Assembly: GCF_033446605.1 (NCBI RefSeq)
Contig: NZ_JAWQUO010000001.1
Location: forward strand, 1 to 64,000
Direction of reading: 5' to 3'
Origin: Iodobacter sp025352645
GTDB taxonomy: Bacteria > Pseudomonadota > Gammaproteobacteria > Burkholderiales > Chitinibacteraceae
DNA length: 64,000 nt
A program made the translations under genes and the position numbers. Below are positions 35,308-45,133 of the stretch, one piece after another (position 1 is the stretch's first letter; each line of letters opens with the position of its first letter). The notes under the pieces are model-generated. The model made no database searches, was not told the DNA's origin, and saw only the letters and a program-made list of their open reading frames with translations.

Positions 35308-35366
35308 TTTCCTCCGTGAAACTCCGCGTTCTCCGTGCCCTCCGTGTTTCAAGATGTGGGTTTTCT
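35308..35366. repeat. cggag palindromic repeat, copy 5 (right arm only)
   Basis: tttcctccgtgaaactccgc, then gttctccgtgccctccgtgt and ttcaagatgtgggtttt, is the right arm of the family. The expected left arm is missing or decayed (only aaaacctaa at 35276). Located just after sbp copy 2. Confidence 0.75.
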
Positions 35367-35379
35367 TGTGTTACATCTC

Positions 35380-36372
35380 TTACTTACTCGGCTGATAAAT
35401 CTGGTCAAACGTACCGCCGTCGCTAAAGTGGGTTTTTTGCGCTTTGGCCCAGCCACCGAATACGTCATCGATATCAAACTGCGTGACTTTCGGGAACTGA
35501 TGGGCGTATTTGGCCGCCGTGGCAGGGTCGATTGGGCGGTAGTAGTTTTGTGCGATGATTTCTTGGCCTTCTTTGGAATACAGATACTTCAGATATTCCT
35601 CGGCCACTTTGCGCGTGCCTTTTTTGTCGATCACTTTATCGACAACGGCGACTGGCGGCTCGGCCTTGATTGAGTAGCTTGGGGCGATGATTTCAAATTT
35701 ATCTTTGCCGATTTCTTTAACCACTAGCTCGGCTTCGTTTTCCCATGCAATCAACACATCGCCAATGCCGCGCTGGGTAAAGGTGGTGGTGGCACCGCGT
35801 GCGCCGGTATCCAGTACGGGGACGTTTTTGAAGAGTTTTTGTACGTAATCGCGGGCTTTATCGTCTGAGCCGTAGGTTTTTTTGGCCCAGCCCCAAGCGG
35901 CTAGGTAGTTCCAACGCGCGCCGCCGCTGGTTTTTGGATTAGGAGTGATGACTTTAACGTCGGGCTTGATCAGATCGGCCCAGTCTTTAATCGCCTTGGG
36001 ATTGCCTTTTTTAACCAAGAACACAATGGTCGAAGTGTAAGGCGAGGCATTGTCAGGTAGTTTTTTCTGCCAGTTGGCGTCAAGTAATTTGCCAGGCGTG
36101 GCCAGCTCGTCAATATCGTAAGCTAGAGCCAGCGTGACCACATCTGCTTGCAAGCCATCCAGCACTGAGCGGGCCTGCTTACCAGAGCCGCCGTGGGATT
36201 GGCGGATGGTGACATCATCGCCGGTTTTTTTCTTCCAATAGCTGCTAAAGGCTTTGTTGTAGTCTTGATAAAGCTCGCGGGTTGGATCGTAAGAAACATT
36301 AAGTAGCTCTACAGATGCCGCAAAGAGGCTGGTACTGGCAAGGCTAAGAATTAAGCTGGCGATAAGTTTCAT
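35380..36372 (-). CDS. sbp: periplasmic sulfate-binding protein Sbp (copy 2)
   Basis: A second Sbp of 330 residues. The start MKLIASLILSLASTSLFAAS is a Sec signal with AGGGGC as Shine-Dalgarno. The upstream-extended frame (to 36414) is rejected. Mature motifs are NVSYDPTRELYQDYNKAF, RQSHGGSGKQARSVLDGLQADVVTLALAYDID, NPKTSGGARWNYLAAWGWA and a C-terminal YLYSKEGQEIIAQNYYRP. It keeps the canonical ALAYDID motif. It is placed after EAL copy 2 and has no transporter genes of its own, so it presumably feeds the same CysTWA. Confidence 0.95.
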   Translation of the reverse strand: MKLIASLILSLASTSLFAASVELLNVSYDPTRELYQDYNKAFSSYWKKKTGDDVTIRQSHGGSGKQARSVLDGLQADVVTLALAYDIDELATPGKLLDANWQKKLPDNASPYTSTIVFLVKKGNPKAIKDWADLIKPDVKVITPNPKTSGGARWNYLAAWGWAKKTYGSDDKARDYVQKLFKNVPVLDTGARGATTTFTQRGIGDVLIAWENEAELVVKEIGKDKFEIIAPSYSIKAEPPVAVVDKVIDKKGTRKVAEEYLKYLYSKEGQEIIAQNYYRPIDPATAAKYAHQFPKVTQFDIDDVFGGWAKAQKTHFSDGGTFDQIYQPSK

Positions 36373-36460
36373 ATGTAAGCCCCTGTAATGAATGAGGCTA
36401 AGTTTAATCGCCAAGCGTATAGATTTAAAAAGAATTAATAATTGTTTTTATATTCCATAT

Positions 36461-37315
36461 TTACGCATTTGCCAAGACGTGCACAAAGGCCTCACTACTC
36501 AGATAGCGTGGCTCACTTAAAAAATAACCCTGCATCATATCTGCGCCGCTGGCTTGGGCGAGGGCGAGTTGCTCGGCGCTATTGATGCCTTCAATCACCA
36601 CCAAACTGCCGTTTTCATGTAGGCGCTCCACAAATTGGCAGAGCAGCTCTTGGGCCAGTGGCTCCTTGCTGATGGCGTTGATCACGATTCGATCCAGCTT
36701 AACAATCTCAGGGCTAAGCGTAAGTAGGCGGCTTAAATTGCTATTTAAAAAACCGTAATCATCGATTGCGATCCGGTAGCCACGCTCGCGATAGCTTTTA
36801 ATTGCCTTGGCTAAACTAGCCGTTTGATCTGGCTGTACGGTGGATTCAAAGATCTCCAACACAATATCTGCAGGGCTTAGGCCTTGGTCTTGCAAAATTC
36901 GCTCGAAGGCATCGGCATGTTGCTCGCCTGTGGACATCAGTAATTCAGGATAAACATTTAGAAATAGCGTGCGTTTTGGGTAAGGGCCGGCAAGGTGATT
37001 CATTAAATGCAGACTACGGCAGAGGCGGTCAAATTCAACTAAGCAATCCCCGCCTTGCGCACTTTTAAATACTTCTGATGTGGCAAGCGCTTTACGGCGA
37101 ACACTGGCGCGTAGCAATGCTTCTTCACCAATGATTTGTTGGCTTTGGGTGTCAAAAATGGAGAGAAAAGCGCTGGTTAATTCCAGCCCCAATGCTTTTA
37201 CTACAATTCCCCTGTCCTTTGTATTGGCAAATTGTGCCATTGGCCAATCATTTAAGGTGTCTTGTGGGATATGCAAAATACCGTCACGGTGTTTTACTGA
37301 AATCAAAGGAGGCAT
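36461..37315 (-). CDS. EAL domain protein paired with sulfate-binding protein (copy 2)
   Basis: A 284-residue stand-alone EAL protein. I start at MPPLISVKHRDG because GGAGAAAACA-ATG gives a proper Shine-Dalgarno and the N-terminus then aligns with copy 1; an in-frame ATG four codons earlier is less likely. It has a true EAL (IIGEEALLRASVRRK), FLNVYPELL, VLEIFES, IAIDDYG, VKLDR, IEGINS and MMQGYFLSEPRYL. Most catalytic positions are present, though IEGIN replaces EGVE. It is 88 bp from sbp copy 2 and preceded by an AT-rich upstream region with a heptamer repeat. Confidence 0.85.
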   Translation of the reverse strand: MPPLISVKHRDGILHIPQDTLNDWPMAQFANTKDRGIVVKALGLELTSAFLSIFDTQSQQIIGEEALLRASVRRKALATSEVFKSAQGGDCLVEFDRLCRSLHLMNHLAGPYPKRTLFLNVYPELLMSTGEQHADAFERILQDQGLSPADIVLEIFESTVQPDQTASLAKAIKSYRERGYRIAIDDYGFLNSNLSRLLTLSPEIVKLDRIVINAISKEPLAQELLCQFVERLHENGSLVVIEGINSAEQLALAQASGADMMQGYFLSEPRYLSSEAFVHVLANA

Positions 37316-37366
37316 TGTTTTCTCCATTTACAGCTGGTTAAAATAAGTTGAATCTAATATTGTAGG

Positions 37367-37401
37367 AATGTTTAATGTTTAATGTTTAATGTTTAATGTT
37401 T
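37367..37401. repeat. heptanucleotide tandem repeat (AATGTTT)5
   Basis: Five perfect AATGTTT units lie 52 bp upstream of the EAL copy 2 start. Seven-base units in a promoter region change spacing when they slip. This is a candidate phase- or level-variation site. Confidence 0.95.
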
Positions 37402-37925
37402 GTGTTTTATGGGGATTATGTAAGTAAATAAAATTTCTATTTTTTAATAAATAAATAACAATAATACTGTGTTGGTGCAGAGTAAATGTGGGCTCTTGCA
37501 CGATTAGTGTGCTTTTAATATTTAAAGTTCAAAAGTAGTTAATGTTTTTTATGGTGTTGTTATGCTGTTTGATTGTTACCGGTAAAATAAATAGAGTGTT
37601 TTTTATTTAAAAATTAGTAATGTAAATTAAATAGTAAGCCGTAACTATTACGCTAAATTAATAGGTAATTATTTAATTGCGCATAAGCAATAATTGCTGG
37701 CGTAGTAAAGCAAAGGCATGACAAATAAATGCACGAGAGATGATTTAAAGAAGTGGCAGCGCTGCTCTCAGCCTGTCAACTTAAGCATTTGTAGTGTGGG
37801 TACATTTTTTGCCCACGCCGTGCCATCCGTGTGGGCAAAGTAAACTGCCTTGCCCCCTCTCTGCTATTGATTTCCATCCTTAAATTGTAAGGACTAGCAG
37901 GGAGAGGGCGGTATGGCAAATTATG
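37402..37925. other. AT-rich gene-free region with hairpins
   Basis: A 524-bp stretch, visibly richer in A and T than its surroundings to about 37740. No reading frame of plausible coding character is seen. The right part holds tgcccac...gtgtgggca (about 37820-37838) and a perfect 12-base pair of arms, ccctctctgcta and tagcagggagaggg (37854-37908), with an inner cctta/taagg stem. It is probably old insertion-site or promoter DNA. Confidence 0.6.
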
Positions 37926-38196
37926 CTAGGGTCTGTTGACGTTTCATTCACAATTGCGCTGAGCCGGAAAACGGCCAGGCACAAGGCATGCGACGAAGGC
38001 AATAACGGGTTATTGTCGAGGAGCATAACGCAGTGAATGGCCATTTTCCGGCTCAGCCCTTCGGGTTTAGCCCATTTTTGGGGCTGCACTGCGTTAAAAA
38101 TCGCTCATGGTACTCGTACCATGTCGCAATTTTCTCCTTGTTCAGCCCCAAAACTGGGCCAAACGCAGCCGTGAATGAAACGTCAACAGACCCTAG
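37926..38196. mobile_element. 271-bp MITE-like element with 26-bp perfect terminal inverted repeats
   Basis: The ends ctagggtctgttgacgtttc...cac (37926-37951) and the exact reverse complement (38171-38196) match over 26 bp. CTAG at both tips may be a 4-bp target duplication of the IS5-family type (YTAR), leaving 22-bp inverted repeats. Inside are nested palindromes: gagccggaaaacggcca with tggccattttccggctc, agcccatttttggggctg with cagccccaaaactgggc, and atggtac-tc-gtaccat. No transposase is encoded. It ends four bases from the stop codon of the DUF1993 gene. Confidence 0.85.
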
Positions 38197-38200
38197 GAGC

Positions 38201-38710
38201 TTAGTAAGCGCCCATAAAGTCGCGTTTACCAATTTCTACGCCGTTGTGGCGTAGTAGTGCGTAAGTGGTGGTGACATGGAAGAAAAACTGCGGCAAGCCA
38301 TACGAGAGCAGATAGGTTTGGCCGTCGAGTTTTTTTTCTTTTGGCGTGCCAGGGCGCAGCACGATTTCAAGTGCTTCGCTACCGTCGATTTGAGCGGCGG
38401 TTAGGCCATCTAAGATCGCCAGTGTTTTGGCAATACGGGCTTGCAGCTCGGCAAAGCTTTGCTCGTTGTCATCATAAGCAGGAACTTCTACCCCTGCTAA
38501 GCGGGCAGGCACGCTTTTGGCAAAATCGCAGGCGATTTGTACTTGGCGCACCAGTGGAAACATATCAGGGAATAGGCGGGTCTGTAGCAAAACGGCAGGG
38601 TCGATTTTGCGAGCTGTCGCGTGGGCTTCAGCCTTGGCTAAAACATCGGATAGAGCGGTAAGTAATTGTTTAAAAACGGGGATGCTGGCGGTATACATGG
38701 AAATAGACAT
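38201..38710 (-). CDS. DUF1993 family protein
   Basis: A 169-residue cytoplasmic protein of unknown function. MSISMYTASIPVFKQLL, LFPDMFPLVRQVQIACDFAK, a low-complexity middle (ELQARIAKTLAILD) and the C-terminal LLSYGLPQFFFHVTTTYALLRHNGVEIGKRDFMG match the DUF1993 family as I know it, which resembles DinB-like four-helix folds. Start: AAGGAA five bases before the ATG; the longer frame to 38746 has none. The MITE sits directly after the stop. Confidence 0.85.
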   Translation of the reverse strand: MSISMYTASIPVFKQLLTALSDVLAKAEAHATARKIDPAVLLQTRLFPDMFPLVRQVQIACDFAKSVPARLAGVEVPAYDDNEQSFAELQARIAKTLAILDGLTAAQIDGSEALEIVLRPGTPKEKKLDGQTYLLSYGLPQFFFHVTTTYALLRHNGVEIGKRDFMGAY

Positions 38711-38911
38711 AATGTTCCTTGAGCAGTTTGGGCGGCAGGTCCGCAAGCCATGAGATGGGGGCTAACAGTGAATAGTCAATAGCCGTTTTACTCAGAGCAC
38801 GCTGTGTTGCTGGCCGTGTACTTATTTTTAGCGTTTAAATTTCCTGATTATGTTTCTTGCTCAAGCAGCTCTGTGTAGATGGATTTCTTGAGTGCTTGGT
38901 TTTGAAATGTG

Positions 38912-38971
38912 AAGGGCGGGTGAAGCCCGTGAGCAATGCTGAATAAACACGCGGGTTTTACTCGCCCTACG
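38912..38971. repeat. REP-like palindrome (gggcgggtgaagccc type)
   Basis: agggcgggtgaagcccgtga, a loop, then cacgcgggttttactcgccct. The arms are imperfect. It lies in the 364-bp gap upstream of the DUF1993 gene, which otherwise holds no gene, only the terminator below. Confidence 0.8.
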
Positions 38972-39030
38972 ATATTTATAATGAGATTGAGCAAGCGCTA
39001 TAGTCAGGTTTGCCTAAGCCGCATGAGGCA

Positions 39031-39056
39031 AAAAAAGCGGCGTCACTGACGCCGCT
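39031..39056 (-). terminator. intrinsic terminator after acetoacetyl-CoA synthetase gene
   Basis: Read on the minus strand: AGCGGCGTCA-G-TGACGCCGCT followed by seven T, 19 bp after the gene's stop codon. This is a strong stem. Confidence 0.92.
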
Positions 39057-39074
39057 GGGCTGGATTTGATAACT

Positions 39075-41033
<1,959 letters not shown>

Positions 41034-41072
41034 GTCGATTCCTTTAAATAAAACTGCGCCAAAGGCGCTACT

Positions 41073-41315
41073 TTTCCCCCTCTCCCATTTTGGGAGAGGG
41101 CTAGGGTGAGGGCTTTAACACACCACGCCAAAGGTGCTACTTTTCTAAAGTCTAAAGCTTGCACCACAGAGAACACCGCTTAGGGTGGGCACCTGCTAGA
41201 AATATGTACTGCTACACGTGGGCGCAAAATCGTGCTCTGCCTAAAGGGTTTTTAATAGGTATTTTGTGCGCTCGTTTTTGCCTTGCTGTTCTCTGCGTTT
41301 ACAGACTTTAGGATT
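41073..41315. repeat. intergenic repeats: ccctctccc palindrome and cggag-type copy 6
   Basis: The 274-bp gap between maiA and the acetoacetyl-CoA synthetase gene holds cccctctcccattttgggag (41075 onward), a short perfect hairpin. It also holds a divergent cggag-type pair: aaagtctaaagcttgcacca with cagagaacac (41147-41176), answered by gttctctgcgtttacagact (41288-41307). Between the arms lies a gggtgggcac motif. No gene is seen. Confidence 0.65.
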
Positions 41316-41964
41316 GAGGTGTTTCTGGGCAATCCACTTGGTTTTTTGGGTGAGCGTCGATAAATGCACCGTGTTGTTCGGCCAGCGCTTCTACCCGTAA
41401 TATTTTAGGGTAGGCATCCAGCGGCACATTAAAGCGGCGGGCGGCGTAGAGCTGGGGGATAAGATAAGCATCCGCCACGCTGACTTGGCCAAAGCAATAG
41501 CCTACATCACCAATGAGCTGCTCCACCGCGGCCAAGCCTTGGCCTATCCATTCGCTAATCCAGGCATTAATGGCATCGTCGCTGCACTGATAATGCTGGC
41601 GCAAATAATTGAGTACGCTGACGTTATGCAAAGGATGAACATCACAAGCAATCAGCGCCGCCACGCTACGAATTTTGGCGCGAGTCAATAAACCATCTGT
41701 TTGCAAGGTGCTTGGCAGCAGTGGGGTTTCTGGGTAGCGCTCTTCTAAGTATTCGATAATCGCCGGTGATTGGATAATGGCTTCATTACCTTGATCCAGT
41801 AGCGCAGGCACACGGGCCTGTGGATTGATGGCTAGATAGTCGTGTTCTTTATGCGCGGCTTTAAGCAAATTTACCGGAATGGACGTGTAGGCAAGGCCCT
41901 TGAGCGCCAGCACAATCCGCACGCGATAGCTAGAGGTGGAGCGGTAATAGCCGTAGAGTTCCAT
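41308..41964 (-). CDS. maiA: maleylacetoacetate isomerase
   Basis: A zeta-class glutathione transferase that isomerises 4-maleylacetoacetate to 4-fumarylacetoacetate with glutathione. The 218 residues start MELYGYYRSTSSYRVRIVLALKGL, where SSYRVRI is the zeta-class active-site motif with catalytic serine. NPQARVPALLDQG, QSPAIIEYLEERYP, SVADAYLIPQLYAARRFNV and YPKILRVEA follow. Neighbours fahA and hmgA supply the flanking steps. Confidence 0.96.
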   Translation of the reverse strand: MELYGYYRSTSSYRVRIVLALKGLAYTSIPVNLLKAAHKEHDYLAINPQARVPALLDQGNEAIIQSPAIIEYLEERYPETPLLPSTLQTDGLLTRAKIRSVAALIACDVHPLHNVSVLNYLRQHYQCSDDAINAWISEWIGQGLAAVEQLIGDVGYCFGQVSVADAYLIPQLYAARRFNVPLDAYPKILRVEALAEQHGAFIDAHPKNQVDCPETPQS

Positions 41965-42036
41965 GCTTAAGCCTTAATGTGATTTATTGTGGGCAACGGC
42001 GCTTTATCTTGCCCACGCTGCGATGGTGTTGTTGCA

Positions 42037-42188
42037 GTAAACCCAAACCTTGAACCACGGAGGAAAAGGAGAGCTTGGAGGATCACGGAGAAACCCTAGG
42101 GCTCAACAAAGTGAGTTCTTCTAGAATGGTTTTTCTGCCGTGAAACTTCGTGCTCTCTGCGTCCTCCGTGGTTCAAGACGTGGGTTTA
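42037..42188. repeat. cggag palindromic repeat, copy 7
   Basis: aaacccaaaccttgaaccac then ggaggaaaaggagagcttgg on the left; cgtgctctctgcgtcctccg then tggttcaagacgtgggttta on the right. It is a complete copy with a roughly 50-bp centre, between fahA and maiA. Confidence 0.85.
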
Positions 42189-42194
42189 CTTGGC

Positions 42195-43502
42195 TTAGCT
42201 CTTCGCCGCTAAAATTACCCCACGGCATTCGCCGAAGCCGATGCTTGGGTGGCCGTCTTTTTTGCAGCGGGCAAGCATGATGATTTCGTCGCCATCGGCT
42301 AAAAAGCAGCGCTCTTCCCCTGAATCCAATTTGATGGCTTCTTTACCACCTTTGCTCATTTCCAGCAGGCTACCCAAGGCGTCGGAGCTTGGGCCGGAGA
42401 GCGTGCCGGTGCCGAGTAAATCACCAGCACGCAAGCTGCAGCCGTTGACGGTGTGGTGAGTAATCAGCTGCGCCACTGTCCAGTACATATTAAGCGTGTT
42501 GGATAGGCCTAGGCGATGCGGTGGTAGGCCTTGGGCTTTTTGCGCGCTAGTATGCAGTAGCACTTCTAGCTCGATATCAAAAGCGCCACTGGCCTGATCG
42601 GCAGCAGCATAAAGATAAGGTAGCGGCTGCGGGTCACCCTCTGGGCGGGCGGGCTGCGCTACGCGATAAGGCGCTAGCGCTTCAGTGGTGATGACCCAAG
42701 GCGACACGGTAGTGGCAAAGTTTTTAGCTAAGAATGGGCCTAGCGGTTGGTATTCCCAGGCTTGTAAATCGCGTGCCGACCAGTCGTTTAATAGGCAGAA
42801 ACCGGCAATATGTTCTGGCGCGTTTTCAATGGCAATGGCCTCGCCTTGCGGGTTGCTACCTGCAATCCAAATACCCAACTCTAGCTCGTAATCTAGCCTT
42901 GCCGATGGCGTGAGCGCGGGCACGTCCTGCCCAGGTTTTAGCGTTTGCCCAAGTGGGCGGCGCACGGCGTAGCCACTTGGGTAGATGGTGGACGAGCGGC
43001 CGTGGTAGCCAATCGGCACATATTTGTAATTAGGCAGCAGGGGATTATCTGGGCGAAACAGTTTGCCCACGTTTACGGCATGGTGAATGCCGGTGTAAAA
43101 ATCGGTGTAGTCGCCAATTTTGGCGGGCAGGTGCATGGTGCAATCTGCGGCTGGGCGTAGTAATGCTTCGCCTTGGGCTTGCAGGTTTTTGAGCTGTGGA
43201 TAATCAGCATCCAGCAATTCTAATAAACGCTCACGCAGTGCCAGCCGTGCTGTGCTTGGCAAGGCAAAGAAGGCATTGAGCGATTTACCACTGGCGGCTT
43301 GGGCGGCGGTTTGGGCGGCACCAGTAAAGAGGCTGTTTTCTAATGCGGTTTGCAAATCAAAAATAACATCACCGATCGCAACGCCACCGCGTGGCGGCAG
43401 GCCTTGTGGACTAAAAATCCCGAACGGTAAGTTTTGTAGCGGAAAATCACGGTGCTCGTTGGCGGAAGTAACCCAGCTGCGGCGATATGTAGTGGATGTC
43501 AT
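42195..43502 (-). CDS. fahA: fumarylacetoacetase
   Basis: Hydrolyses fumarylacetoacetate to fumarate and acetoacetate, the final ring-cleavage step. From MTSTTYRRSWVTSANEH (Shine-Dalgarno GGAGCC) it has 435 residues. N-terminal LPFGIFSPQGLPPRGGVAIGD, then YTDFYTGIHHAVNVGKLFRP, YVPIGYHGRSSTIY, RLDYELELGIWI, LLNDWSARDLQAWEYQPLGPF and TGTLSGP carry the Ca/Mg-binding and catalytic positions. The longer frame to 43574 is rejected. Confidence 0.96.
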   Translation of the reverse strand: MTSTTYRRSWVTSANEHRDFPLQNLPFGIFSPQGLPPRGGVAIGDVIFDLQTALENSLFTGAAQTAAQAASGKSLNAFFALPSTARLALRERLLELLDADYPQLKNLQAQGEALLRPAADCTMHLPAKIGDYTDFYTGIHHAVNVGKLFRPDNPLLPNYKYVPIGYHGRSSTIYPSGYAVRRPLGQTLKPGQDVPALTPSARLDYELELGIWIAGSNPQGEAIAIENAPEHIAGFCLLNDWSARDLQAWEYQPLGPFLAKNFATTVSPWVITTEALAPYRVAQPARPEGDPQPLPYLYAAADQASGAFDIELEVLLHTSAQKAQGLPPHRLGLSNTLNMYWTVAQLITHHTVNGCSLRAGDLLGTGTLSGPSSDALGSLLEMSKGGKEAIKLDSGEERCFLADGDEIIMLARCKKDGHPSIGFGECRGVILAAKS

Positions 43503-43535
43503 TGCGGGCTCCGTTGGGTTTAAAAGTGTGTCATA

Positions 43536-43728
43536 GAGCGCTAAACCTTGAACCACAGAGAGCACAGAGGCCACAGAGTTTCACACAGGAAAAACAAAGT
43601 TCAATTGTTTTAGACCCGTAGTTTGGGTCGCAAACTGCATGTGAGGGTGTACCTCGATAGCTACCCATTTCCCTCTGTGGTGCTCTGTGCTCTCTGTGTC
43701 CTCTGTGGTTTAGGACTTAGCGCTCGTC
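43536..43728. repeat. cggag palindromic repeat, copy 8
   Basis: The outermost bases gagcgctaa and ttagcgctc pair exactly. They are followed by accttgaaccacagagagca on the left and gtcctctgtggtttaggact on the right. Here the core units are cagag rather than cggag. It lies between hmgA and fahA. Confidence 0.85.
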
Positions 43729-43742
43729 GCTTTATGCGCTTA

Positions 43743-45035
43743 TTAAATCTGGTTTTTATTAAATGTTTTCGGCATGTCTGCCCAGCAATCGTCGTAGTTT
43801 GCTTGCAATTGGCTGCATTCCATTGCGTATTGGCTAGGGCGGATCACCGCATGGGTTTCAATCATAAAGGCCATCGTGCGCTCAATTTTTTGCGGTATTA
43901 ATGTCGCTGTGCTGGCATTGATAAATGTTCTGGCATCCGGCCCATGCGCGCTCATCACATTGTGTAAAGAAGCGCCGCCCGGCACAAAGCCACCCGCTTT
44001 GGCGTCGTACTCGCCACGGATCAGCCCCATAAATTCATTCATAAGATTACGATGAAACCAAGGTGGACGGAAGGTGTTTTCAGCAACCATCCACCGTGGC
44101 GGGAAAATAACGAAGTCGGCATTGGCCTGGCCGGTAATGGCAGAGGGTGAGGTGAGCACGGTAAAGATCGATGGATCAGGGTGGTCGTAACTCACGGTGC
44201 CTATAGTGTTGAAGCGGCGTAGGTCATATTTATACGGCACGCTATTACCGTGCCAAGCCACTACATTTAGCGGTGAATGGCTGAGCTGGCAGGCCCAGAA
44301 TTCACCTAAAAATTTTTGTACCAAAGTTGTAGGCTGATCGATATCTTCATAGGCGGCAACCGGCGCAAGAAAATCACGCGGATTGGCTAAGCCATTGCTA
44401 CCAATCGGGCCAAGATCTGGAATACGCAGCGGCGAGCCGTGGTTTTCGCATAAATAACCGCTGGCGCTGCTGTCTAATAGCTCGACACGAAACTTCATGC
44501 CGCGTGGGATTACGGCAATTTCTTCGGGCTCTATTTCTAAGATGCCCAGCTCGGTTACTAATCGAATGCGGCCTTGTTGCGGCAGAAATAAAAATTCGCC
44601 ATCGGCGCTAAAAAATACCCGCTGCATCGAAATATTGGCTTGATAAAGATGGATGGATACGCCTTCGGGCGAATCACTATTTGCCGCCATCGTGACTAGG
44701 CCATCAATAAAATCAGTGGGCGCATCTGGCCGTGGCAGCGGATCCCAACGGAGGCGATTGGGGGTAATGGCTGCCAATTTACTATTGGGGCGCTGGCGCT
44801 CTAGACGTTCAAATTTGCTATGCGCTGCGGATGGCAGAATGCGATACATCCAAGTGCGGCGCAGCTCTGCTCTTGGCATGGTGAATGCGCTGGTGGAAAA
44901 CTGCTCTGGATATAAGCCATAAGGGGCTTTTTGCGGCGAGTTTTGGCCACTAGGTAAGGCGCCTGCTAATGCCTCGCTAGCAAATTCATTCCCAAACCCA
45001 GAAAGGTAAGACAAAGTACTTGTATCGTTTGGCAT
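43743..45035 (-). CDS. hmgA: homogentisate 1,2-dioxygenase
   Basis: A non-heme iron dioxygenase that opens the homogentisate ring. The 430 residues include YLSGFGNEFASEALAGALP, NRLRWDPLP, the cupin residues in IPRGMKFRVEL and NHGSPLRIPDLGPIGSNGLANPRDF. The iron-site region FPPRWMVAENTFRPPWFHRNLMNEFMG and GGASLHNVMSAHGPDA follow. AAGGAAG precedes the ATG. It is first in the block hmgA-fahA-maiA-acetoacetyl-CoA synthetase, each separated by repeat DNA rather than tightly packed, and divergent from an IclR regulator. Confidence 0.97.
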   Translation of the reverse strand: MPNDTSTLSYLSGFGNEFASEALAGALPSGQNSPQKAPYGLYPEQFSTSAFTMPRAELRRTWMYRILPSAAHSKFERLERQRPNSKLAAITPNRLRWDPLPRPDAPTDFIDGLVTMAANSDSPEGVSIHLYQANISMQRVFFSADGEFLFLPQQGRIRLVTELGILEIEPEEIAVIPRGMKFRVELLDSSASGYLCENHGSPLRIPDLGPIGSNGLANPRDFLAPVAAYEDIDQPTTLVQKFLGEFWACQLSHSPLNVVAWHGNSVPYKYDLRRFNTIGTVSYDHPDPSIFTVLTSPSAITGQANADFVIFPPRWMVAENTFRPPWFHRNLMNEFMGLIRGEYDAKAGGFVPGGASLHNVMSAHGPDARTFINASTATLIPQKIERTMAFMIETHAVIRPSQYAMECSQLQANYDDCWADMPKTFNKNQI

Positions 45036-45055
45036 GGCGCTTCCTTTTTACGTAA

Positions 45056-45074
45056 TGCGTAATTTATTTACGCA
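45056..45074. promoter_or_regulatory. 19-bp palindrome in the hmgA-iclR intergenic region
   Basis: TGCGTAA-N5-TTACGCA (45056-45074) is a perfect palindrome in the 98-bp gap between divergent hmgA and the IclR gene, with a further half site TACGTAA at 45049-45055. IclR-type regulators usually bind such palindromes. The assignment to this regulator is inference from position. Confidence 0.65.
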
Positions 45075-45133
45075 AAACATAATTTGATTTTAAATAGTCG
45101 TCAAGTTATAAACGCGTTTTATGACGTTTTTAA

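Noticed and set aside
37880..38254. Short reading frames in the MITE
   Set aside because: They cross the palindromes in several directions and have no protein-like composition; no transposase motif is visible.
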